A DNA stretch of 7,048 nt, from contig CAYQJD010000041.1 in NCBI GenBank assembly GCA_964417835.1, positions 1 through 7,048 of the forward strand. Reading direction: 5' to 3'. Position 1 is the stretch's first letter. Each line of letters begins with the position of its first letter. The translations under genes and the position numbers were made by a program. This document shows, piece after piece, positions 1-4,910 of this stretch. The notes under the pieces were generated by a model, which did not search any database, was not told where the DNA came from, and saw nothing but the letters and a program-made list of their open reading frames with translations. This DNA comes from UMGS1124 sp964417835. Lineage in GTDB: Bacteria; Bacillota_I; Bacilli_A; RF39; UBA660.

Positions 1-1610
1 ATAATATTTATAGTTTGGTTTCTGATATAGAATTTAAAATATTAGATAATATATATTTGAATATATATAAAGAAACGACTAATACTAGAATATTAGCTTG
101 TATTGTTGAAAGTATGAAAAGACTTGCTTTTAAAAAAGGAGATACTTTTTCTTATAAAGAAGAAATTATTAAAGAACTGTATGATGATTTTAATATAAAT
201 ATTAGTAATGAAGAATATTTTAAGATATTAGAAAATGAAAATAAAATATATATAGTAGGAGAAAAATATTATTTAAAAGATTATTATGAAGCTGAAATTA
301 ATATTGCAAAAACTCTTATTGCAATAAATTCAAAAATATTAAAAAATCCTGATAAGTTAGAAAATATTATTAGTGCTTTAGAAAAAGAGTTTGAAATTAC
401 TTATAATAAAGAACAAAAGGATGCTATTGAATCTATTTTTAAAAATAATATTGTTATTATAACTGGAGGACCGGGTACAGGTAAAACTACAATTATTAAT
501 GGAATATTGAATACTTATAAATGTATTAATAAACTTTCTGATAATGCAATGTTAAATAAAGTAGCTCTTATTGCACCTACTGGTAGAGCAAGTAAAAGAA
601 TGTGTGAAACTACTAATTTTAAAGCTTCTACTATACATAGGTTTTTGAAGTGGAATAAAGATAGTGATTCATTTGGAATAAATGAATTTAATAAAGCAGA
701 TCAAAATTTGATTATAATAGATGAGACAAGTATGATAGATACTGTACTTTTTGATAGTCTTTTAAAAGGTTTAAAAAATGATGTTAAATTAGTATTGGTT
801 GGAGATGAAAATCAACTACCAAGTGTATCTCCAGGACTTATTTTAAATGATTTAATAGCATCTAATAAATTTAAACATATTACACTTAAAAATATTTATA
901 GACAAAGTGAAAATTCATATATTCCATATTTAGCTCAAGAAATAAAAAATAAAGAACTTAATGATTTTTTAGAAAAAAAAGATGATTATAATTTTATAGA
1001 ATGTAATATACACGATATAAAAAATTTAATAGATGATATTGTTAAAATGGGTTTAAGTAAAAATATAAATGAAACGAATTTGCAAATATTAATTCCTATG
1101 TATAAAGGTGAAATAGGTATAGATAATATAAATATGAGTTTGCAAAATATTTTTAATCCTCATAGAGATGATAAAAAAGAAGTTTCTATAGGGACTATTA
1201 TTTATAGAATTAATGATAAAGTGTTAAATTTGGTAAACGATATTGATAAGGGTATATATAATGGAGATATTGGTTATATTTATGATATTGATATAAATAG
1301 CAAAAATGATTTTATTAGAGTGAATTTTGATAATAATATTGTCTCATTTAAAAGAGATGAGTTAAATACTTTTAAACATGCTTATGCAATGAGTATTCAT
1401 AAAGCTCAGGGTAGTGAATTTGATCATGTTATAATTCCTATTTCTAAAACTTATAATAAAATGTTATATAATAAATTAATATATACTGCTGTTTCTAGAG
1501 CTAAAAAAAGTTTAACAATTTTAGGTTCAAAAGAAGCATTTGTATATGCTGTAAATAATAGTTATAGTATAAATAGAAAAACATCTTTAGCAACTTTTTT
1601 ATGTGAATAA
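1..1610 (+). CDS. recD2: RecD2-like SF1B DNA helicase, N-terminus cut by window edge
   Basis: ATP-dependent 5'-3' DNA helicase of the RecD/RecD2 family, acting on DNA in recombination and repair. The frame is open to the left edge (first full codon at base 3), so the TTG at 15 is probably not the true start. Numbering from that TTG, the visible motifs are Walker A GGPGTGKTT (151-159, Lys157), motif Ia APTGRAS, motif Ib STIHRF, motif II DETSM (236-240), motif III GDENQLPSV (from 263), motif IV YRQ (Arg296), then a beta-rich insert like the RecD2 SH3 domain, SIHKAQGSEF (Gln465) and motif VI TAVSRAK (Arg495). A winged-helix-like region precedes the ATPase core. Family members are about 700-800 residues with Walker A near 340-360, so about 190 residues, including the N-terminal OB and helix-hairpin-helix part, should lie upstream. 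No RecB/RecC partner is visible, which fits stand-alone RecD2 rather than a RecBCD subunit. The stop is at 1608-1610; the next small gene follows after 40 bases and may share its transcript. Confidence 0.93.
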   Translation, partial: NIYSLVSDIEFKILDNIYLNIYKETTNTRILACIVESMKRLAFKKGDTFSYKEEIIKELYDDFNINISNEEYFKILENENKIYIVGEKYYLKDYYEAEINIAKTLIAINSKILKNPDKLENIISALEKEFEITYNKEQKDAIESIFKNNIVIITGGPGTGKTTIINGILNTYKCINKLSDNAMLNKVALIAPTGRASKRMCETTNFKASTIHRFLKWNKDSDSFGINEFNKADQNLIIIDETSMIDTVLFDSLLKGLKNDVKLVLVGDENQLPSVSPGLILNDLIASNKFKHITLKNIYRQSENSYIPYLAQEIKNKELNDFLEKKDDYNFIECNIHDIKNLIDDIVKMGLSKNINETNLQILIPMYKGEIGIDNINMSLQNIFNPHRDDKKEVSIGTIIYRINDKVLNLVNDIDKGIYNGDIGYIYDIDINSKNDFIRVNFDNNIVSFKRDELNTFKHAYAMSIHKAQGSEFDHVIIPISKTYNKMLYNKLIYTAVSRAKKSLTILGSKEAFVYAVNNSYSINRKTSLATFLCE

Positions 1611-1638
1611 ATTAATTATTTTTGGTCATACTATATTT

Positions 1639-1644
1639 GAGGAG
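1639..1644 (+). promoter_or_regulatory. Ribosome binding site of the 42-residue gene
   Basis: GAGGAG lies six bases before the ATG at 1651. A Shine-Dalgarno of this strength in such AT-rich DNA is the main argument that the very short reading frame is translated. Confidence 0.75.
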
Positions 1645-1650
1645 ATTAAT

Positions 1651-1779
1651 ATGAAAAAATGTATGAAATATATTATGATAACAAGTATGTTAGGATGTGC
1701 TAGTTATGGCACTTATATGTATATGAAAAATAATAAAAAAATGATGAAAGAAATAAAAAAAATGTATGATTTTGAATAA
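1651..1779 (+). CDS. Small 42-residue Lys/Met-rich protein, possible single-span membrane protein
   Basis: The function is not recognised. The protein begins MKKCMKYIMITSMLG and has three parts: a short basic start, a moderately hydrophobic stretch (about residues 7-25, with Gly15, Cys16 and several Tyr/Met), and a strongly basic tail rich in Lys and Met ending in DFE. This layout resembles the tiny single-pass membrane proteins common in low-GC Gram-positives, with the tail facing the cytoplasm. The hydrophobic stretch is short and contains polar residues, so the membrane call is only inference. LGC at 14-16 is a poor lipobox and I do not call a lipoprotein. Translation is supported by the GAGGAG site and by the terminator hairpin placed exactly at its stop. 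It sits 40 bases after the helicase gene with no convincing promoter between, so the two are likely co-transcribed. Codons 36 to the stop lie within the terminator hairpin. Confidence 0.6.
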   Translation: MKKCMKYIMITSMLGCASYGTYMYMKNNKKMMKEIKKMYDFE

Positions 1780-1791
1780 TCGTACATTTTT
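1758..1791. terminator. Bidirectional intrinsic terminator between convergent genes
   Basis: Arms 1758-1771 and 1778-1791 pair over 14 bp with a single G-T wobble, around a six-base loop (1772-1777). The 3' arm ends in T5 followed by ATTATTTAT on the plus strand. On the minus strand the stem is followed by T-rich sequence from the A-run at 1752-1760. It therefore suits termination from both sides. The stop codon of the small gene (1777-1779) lies in the loop and 3' arm, and the convergent gene stops six bases to the right. Confidence 0.85.
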
Positions 1792-1796
1792 ATTAT

Positions 1797-2825
1797 TTAT
1801 TTTAAAATTCTTCTTAGTTTAGTGCAATCTATATTTTTACATTTTATTATATCTTCAACCAAGTCATAAAAATCTTTAAGTGCTTCTTTATCAACTGAGG
1901 ATTTATTTATCGTAGTAATAAATCTATTTTTTATAAATTCTGACTCATTACTTTCAGATAATTGATTTAAAATTATATTAACTTCTGTTTTAAATAAATC
2001 TTTAATTAAAATATTACTTTGTTCATTTAAAATATTAAGAGCTAAAGTATCAATTATTTTACATTTTAATATTTTAGAGTATAATCCTACATCGAATATT
2101 TTAATTTTTTTTGATTTTAATCTTTCCAAAAGAATATTTATAGTTTTATTATCAATTATATTTTTATTTTTCAAACTTTTTAGTAAAGCTATACCTGCAT
2201 TTTTATTATGTTTTTCATAATAAGCACATAATAATATATATTTATCTCTTTTTGAAATATTATTTAAATTCATTATTTCTTCTAATTTAATGCTATTATA
2301 GTAAATATAGGTTAGTGTTTTAGAAAGTTCTATATTTAAAATTGAAGTTTTTCTTGATTGAAAACTTTTATTGTTAGGAAAATAATCACATATAGCAAGT
2401 GCTTCATTATATTTGTTTAATTTTATCAAAATACTAATTTTTTGATTTTGAATATTGATATTGTTAGGAAATTCATCACATAAAGTAAGAGCTTCATCAA
2501 GTTTATTTTGTTTAGTTAAAATAGTAATCTTGTATGATAGAAAGTGTTCATATTTTATTATAATTGAACGTTTTAAAAATTGAAGTTTTTCTTGATTTGG
2601 ATATTCATTACATATAGTTAAAGCCTCGTTAAATTTTTTCATATTTATTAGGGTGTGTATCTCATTTATAATGTCACTAATGTCTATTTTATTTGTATTG
2701 CTATTTTCTTTTTTCCAACGATATAGTGTGCTCATAGAAATATCATATTTCAAACTAATTATTTTTAGTTCTTCGCCACTATTTATTTCTTCTAATATTT
2801 TATTTTTTATTTCATTTGAATACAT
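1797..2825 (-). CDS. Helix-turn-helix protein with TPR-like 30-residue repeats
   Basis: Hypothetical protein of 342 residues. Residues about 5-40 look like a transposase/OrfA-type helix-turn-helix (KIISLKYDISMSTLYRWKKE), which suggests DNA binding. After a linker come three degenerate TPR-like units: 64-107 (KFNEALTICNEYPN), 108-137 (KLDEALTLCDEFPN) and 138-167 (KYNEALAICDYFPN). Units 2 and 3 are exactly 30 residues apart and carry EAL..C..FPNN followed by QKISIL- or RKTSIL-like helices. The rest (168-342) is Lys/Ile/Asn/Leu-rich and looks all-helical, without repeats I can align. No transposase catalytic domain, signal peptide or membrane span is seen. A plausible role is a regulator or scaffold that binds DNA through the HTH and a partner through the repeats, but this is inference. 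The start ATG at 2825-2823 has only a weak GGTGG site ten bases upstream. The gene has its own promoter, faces away from proS and converges on the recD2 side. Unit 1 carries a compensated frameshift relative to unit 3. Confidence 0.85.
   Translation of the reverse strand: MYSNEIKNKILEEINSGEELKIISLKYDISMSTLYRWKKENSNTNKIDISDIINEIHTLINMKKFNEALTICNEYPNQEKLQFLKRSIIIKYEHFLSYKITILTKQNKLDEALTLCDEFPNNINIQNQKISILIKLNKYNEALAICDYFPNNKSFQSRKTSILNIELSKTLTYIYYNSIKLEEIMNLNNISKRDKYILLCAYYEKHNKNAGIALLKSLKNKNIIDNKTINILLERLKSKKIKIFDVGLYSKILKCKIIDTLALNILNEQSNILIKDLFKTEVNIILNQLSESNESEFIKNRFITTINKSSVDKEALKDFYDLVEDIIKCKNIDCTKLRRILK
2338..2359 (-). repeat. 22-nt dispersed repeat, copy A (unit 3)
   Basis: This copy is identical over 22 bases to 2576-2597. 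On the coding strand it is read from the last two bases of Gln156 and gives SRKTSI (157-162), the normal frame for the repeat family. Confidence 0.85.
2576..2597 (-). repeat. 22-nt dispersed repeat, copy B (unit 1), read in another frame
   Basis: Identical to 2338-2359 but offset by 238 bases, which is not a multiple of three. Here the same bases are read from Asn77 and give NQEKLQF (77-83). One extra A next to the copy on the plus strand (five A at 2575-2579 against four at 2338-2341) brings the reading back into the family frame. Confidence 0.85.
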
Positions 2826-2855
2826 ATTTTTTATTCCACCAATCTATTAGTAATT

Positions 2856-2884
2856 ATTATATAAGAAATCCTTTAATAAGTAAA
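2856..2884 (-). promoter_or_regulatory. SigA-type promoter of the HTH-repeat gene
   Basis: On the minus strand, TTTACT (2884-2879) and a perfect TATAAT (2861-2856) are separated by 17 bases. Transcription would start near 2849, about 24 bases before the ATG. Confidence 0.55.
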
Positions 2885-3149
2885 TATGAAAAAAATATAA
2901 AAATTTTTTATCTTTACTTTTTTTAAAAAAAGTTTTTAATTTTGGTATAAAGTGTTTATTTTTGGATATATAAGATTTTAATAATATTGGATTATCAATT
3001 TACTACTTTTGAAAGAAAAAATTTACAAAAATATTTTCCAAAAATAAAAAGTATACAAATCTTGATAAATAAAGGGGATAAGAACATTAAAAGCCTATGA
3101 AAAGATATTCAAAAAAGTGCAATATTTTATATTATAAGTTATAAATATA

Positions 3150-3158
3150 TGTTATAAT
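3150..3158 (+). promoter_or_regulatory. Extended -10 promoter of proS
   Basis: TG at 3150-3151, one base, then TATAAT (3153-3158) forms an extended -10 element; no good -35 hexamer lies 16-18 bases upstream. Transcription would start near 3165. That leaves a leader of about 20 bases, too short for a T-box. AAGGAG (3170-3175) is the ribosome binding site, eight bases from the ATG. Confidence 0.6.
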
Positions 3159-3183
3159 TAGCCTTAGTTAAGGAGATATTGGT

Positions 3184-4611
3184 ATGAAAGATAATAAAAA
3201 TATAACAAGTAGAGATGTGGATTTTGCTAAATGGTATACTGATGTAATAAGAGAAGCTGATTTGGTAGATTATTCAAGTGTAAAAGGTAGTATGATAATA
3301 AGACCTTATGGTTATGCAATTTGGGAAGAAATGGTTAGTATTTTGGATAAAAAATTTAAAAGTTTGGGTCATCAAAATGTACAGATGCCTATGTTTATAC
3401 CAGAATCTTTATTGAATAAGGAAAAAGATCATGTTAAAGGATTTGCTCCTGAAGTAGCATGGGTTACTATGGGAGGAGAAGAAACTTTAGAAGAAAGAAT
3501 GTGTGTAAGACCTACTAGTGAAACTTTGTTTTGTGATCATTTTAAAAAAATAATAAAAAGTTATAGAGATTTACCTCTTTTATATAATCAATGGTGTACT
3601 ATTGTAAGATGGGAAAAGACTACTAAACCTTTTTTAAGAAGTAGAGAAATATTATGGCAAGAAGGACATACTATGCATGCAACAGAAAAAGAGGCTAGAG
3701 AAGAAACTTTAACAATGTTAAATGTTTATGAAGACTTTCAAAAAAATTATCTTGCAATACCAGTTTTAGTTGGTAAAAAAACAGAAAAAGAAAAATTTGC
3801 TGGGGCAGAAGAAACATACACTATAGAAGCTATGATGTATAATGGTGTTGCTTTGCAAAACGGAACTAGTCATTATTTTGGTCAAGGATTTGCCAAAGCT
3901 TTTGGAATCCAATTTTTAGATAAGGAAAATAATCTAGTTTATCCTTATCAAACAAGTTGGGGTACAACTACTAGAATGATAGGTGCTTTAATAATGGTAC
4001 ATAGTGATGATTATGGACTTGTTTTACCTCCTAATATTGCTCCTATAAAAATTAATATAATTCCTATAGGAAATAGTGATGAAGTAATTGATGTTACTAA
4101 ATCATTTGAAAATGCGTTAAAAGAAAAAGGCATTACATATATTGTTGATAATTCTGATAAATCTCCAGGTTATAAATTTGCTCAAAGCGAAGTAAAAGGA
4201 TATCCTATACGTTTGGAAATAGGAAAAAGGGATTTAGAAAATAATCAGGTTACTCTTGTTAGAAGAGATACAAGAGAGAAAATAACTTTAGATAAAAGTG
4301 ATGCTTTAAATAAAATTGACGAATTATTAATTGATATTCAGCACAATCTTTATAATAGAGCATTAGATAGAAGAAATTCTATGTTATATAATAATGTTAA
4401 AACATATGAAGAATTAAAAGATATTGCTCTAAATAAACCAGGATTTGCATTGGTAAATTGGTGTGGCAATGTAGAATGCGAAGATAAAATTAAAGAAGAT
4501 TTAGGATTAAAATCACGCTGTATACCTTTTGAATTAGAAATACCAGATGGTAATTGTATAGTATGTGGTAAAGATGCTAAAACTAAAATATATTTTGGAA
4601 AACAATATTAA
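3184..4611 (+). CDS. proS: Prolyl-tRNA synthetase, archaeal/eukaryal type (ProS type 3)
   Basis: Cytoplasmic class II aminoacyl-tRNA synthetase that charges tRNA-Pro with proline using ATP. The 475-residue length, the absence of the roughly 180-residue editing insertion found in E. coli-type ProRS, and the presence of a C-terminal zinc domain all mark the type 3 form. Motif 1 surrounds RPYGYAIWEEM (from 40). RPTSETLF (from 109) gives the proline-binding Thr111/Glu113. Motif 2 is FLRSREILWQEGHT (from 150, Arg152), and motif 3 GTTTRMIGALIM (from 260) carries Arg264. The anticodon-binding domain follows from about 285. The C-terminal domain has cysteine pairs Cys427/Cys432 and Cys458/Cys461, suited to bind zinc, and ends in the Tyr475 typical of this type. 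The ATG is preceded by AAGGAG at eight bases. The gene is complete, has its own promoter and terminator, and appears monocistronic. Type 3 ProRS is known in Mollicutes and several Bacillota, so it is not in itself evidence of recent transfer. Confidence 0.97.
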   Translation: MKDNKNITSRDVDFAKWYTDVIREADLVDYSSVKGSMIIRPYGYAIWEEMVSILDKKFKSLGHQNVQMPMFIPESLLNKEKDHVKGFAPEVAWVTMGGEETLEERMCVRPTSETLFCDHFKKIIKSYRDLPLLYNQWCTIVRWEKTTKPFLRSREILWQEGHTMHATEKEAREETLTMLNVYEDFQKNYLAIPVLVGKKTEKEKFAGAEETYTIEAMMYNGVALQNGTSHYFGQGFAKAFGIQFLDKENNLVYPYQTSWGTTTRMIGALIMVHSDDYGLVLPPNIAPIKINIIPIGNSDEVIDVTKSFENALKEKGITYIVDNSDKSPGYKFAQSEVKGYPIRLEIGKRDLENNQVTLVRRDTREKITLDKSDALNKIDELLIDIQHNLYNRALDRRNSMLYNNVKTYEELKDIALNKPGFALVNWCGNVECEDKIKEDLGLKSRCIPFELEIPDGNCIVCGKDAKTKIYFGKQY

Positions 4612-4634
4612 TTAGCTGTTTGCTAATTTTTTTT
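4610..4634 (+). terminator. Intrinsic terminator of proS
   Basis: Stem AATTAGC (4610-4616) pairs with GCTAATT (4622-4628) around loop TGTTT, followed by six more T. The stop codon (4609-4611) overlaps the 5' arm. Confidence 0.85.
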
Positions 4635-4635
4635 A

Positions 4636-4664
4636 TTGAAAGAAAAATTAATATACGTTAATAT
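4636..4664 (+). promoter_or_regulatory. Candidate promoter in the proS-lon spacer
   Basis: TTGAAA (4636-4641), a 17-base spacer and TAATAT (4659-4664) lie just after the proS terminator. The -35 matches consensus at five of six positions but the -10 at only four. It would drive the candidate RNA that follows. Confidence 0.3.
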
Positions 4665-4670
4665 TCAAAT

Positions 4671-4834
4671 AGAGTAAAAGTACTTATAAAAAATTAATAA
4701 GACCCATCAATCATGGATTCTGTTTTGTAGTTTCTTTAGCAGTTCATGTAGTAATTATTTACTTTAGGAACAAAGTCTAAAACATATATTGTGTTATAAA
4801 AAAATTATAAAAAGTTATTTTTGGTAATTTTTTT
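4671..4834 (+). ncRNA. Candidate small RNA (unrecognised family)
   Basis: The 299-base spacer between proS and lon has no credible reading frame. Its middle (about 4699-4783) is near 31% G+C, clearly above the flanking spacer. Possible helices are CCCATCAATCATGG (4703-4716), CTGTT/AGCAG around 4720-4742, and ACTTT/AAAGT closing AGGAAC (4761-4776). The segment is bracketed by the weak promoter at 4636-4664 and an A-U hairpin ending at 4834. It lacks the signatures of tRNA, SRP RNA, tmRNA and RNase P RNA. The strand is uncertain: the first helix gains a G-U pair if read from the minus strand. It could equally be the relic of a decayed element. Confidence 0.25.
4798..4834 (+). terminator. A-U hairpin, possible terminator of the candidate RNA
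   Basis: Arms 4798-4807 and 4825-4834 pair perfectly over 10 bp (A7TTA with TAAT7). An inner 5-bp A/T stem (4809-4813 with 4818-4822) has a GTTA loop. All pairs are A-U, so stability is low and chance formation is possible. Confidence 0.3.
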
Positions 4835-4854
4835 AAAATTTTAAAATTAAAATC

Positions 4855-4883
4855 TTTACAAATATGAAAAGAATTATTATAAT
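4855..4883 (+). promoter_or_regulatory. Strong SigA-type promoter of lon
   Basis: TTTACA (4855-4860), exactly 17 bases, then perfect TATAAT (4878-4883). A/T tracts at 4831-4850, including the 16-base palindrome TTTTAAAATTTTAAAA, could act as an UP element. Start would be near 4890, leaving a leader of about 20 bases. No CIRCE or CtsR operator is visible, so heat-shock control by HrcA or CtsR is not supported. Confidence 0.75.
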
Positions 4884-4910
4884 AAAAAACATTGGTGAGG
4901 AGGCAATAAT

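Larger units (their letters stand above)
2325..2636 (-). repeat. Three tandem TPR-like repeat units inside the HTH gene
   Basis: Unit 1 is 2505-2636 (132 bp), unit 2 is 2415-2504 (90 bp) and unit 3 is 2325-2414 (90 bp). Repetition is visible in the DNA as well as the protein: TTGTTAGGAAA occurs at 2371 and 2461, exactly 90 bp apart, each followed by a similar ATCACATA block and then GCTTCAT. By eye, units 2 and 3 match at about 54 of the first 75 bases. Unit 1 is rearranged and longer by 14 codons. This points to past tandem duplication followed by decay. Confidence 0.8.
2826..3183. other. Divergent intergenic spacer, very AT-rich
   Basis: This 358-base spacer lies between the HTH-repeat gene and proS. 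It holds the two gene promoters and no convincing gene. It also holds an 18-base perfect palindrome of A/T tracts (2916-2933, ACTTTTTTTAAAAAAAGT), a 12-base inverted repeat (2955-2966 with 3037-3048), and a repeated TTTTGGTATA/TTTTGGATATA pair 20 bases apart (near 2941 and 2961). At this base composition such symmetry can arise by chance. No T-box consensus, tRNA-like fold or riboswitch signature was found upstream of proS. Confidence 0.6.

Noticed and set aside
1694..1698. Lipobox-like LGC in the 42-residue protein
   Set aside because: The residue at -3 is Met, the preceding hydrophobic stretch is too short and the Cys is followed by a basic rather than an exported-protein-like sequence.
1797..2825. 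Transposase or remnant insertion sequence because of the OrfA-like HTH
   Set aside because: The frame is intact with its own promoter and terminator, has no DDE or other catalytic domain, and I see no terminal inverted repeats at its borders.
2653..2850. 65-codon plus-strand reading frame, very hydrophobic
   Set aside because: It lies opposite the HTH-encoding end of the minus-strand gene, has no ribosome binding site, and its Phe/Ile/Ser-rich sequence is what the complement of Lys/Asn/Glu-rich coding DNA yields.
2955..3048. 12-base inverted repeat (TTTATTTTTGGA and its complement, 70 bases apart)
   Set aside because: With about 85% A+T, one such 12-base match in a spacer of this length is expected at appreciable frequency by chance, and no target-site duplication or transposase accompanies it.
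3097..3144. 15-codon frame (MKRYSKKCNILYYKL) upstream of proS as a leader peptide
   Set aside because: The AAGGGG block is about 18 bases before its ATG, too far for a ribosome binding site, and the likely proS transcript starts downstream of it. There is no proline run that would fit attenuation.
3162..3173. CCTTAGTTAAGG palindrome covering the proS ribosome binding site
   Set aside because: It gives only a 4-bp stem with a 4-base loop, and the predicted transcription start near 3165 would remove part of the 5' arm.
2885..3183. T-box riboswitch expected upstream of an aminoacyl-tRNA synthetase gene
   Set aside because: No AGGGTGGNACCGCG-like antiterminator sequence or specifier stem is present, and the -10 element leaves a leader of only about 20 bases.
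4770..4785. GTTTTAGACTTTG on the minus strand, resembling the start of a type II CRISPR repeat
   Set aside because: It is a single occurrence with no spacers, no second repeat and no cas genes nearby.
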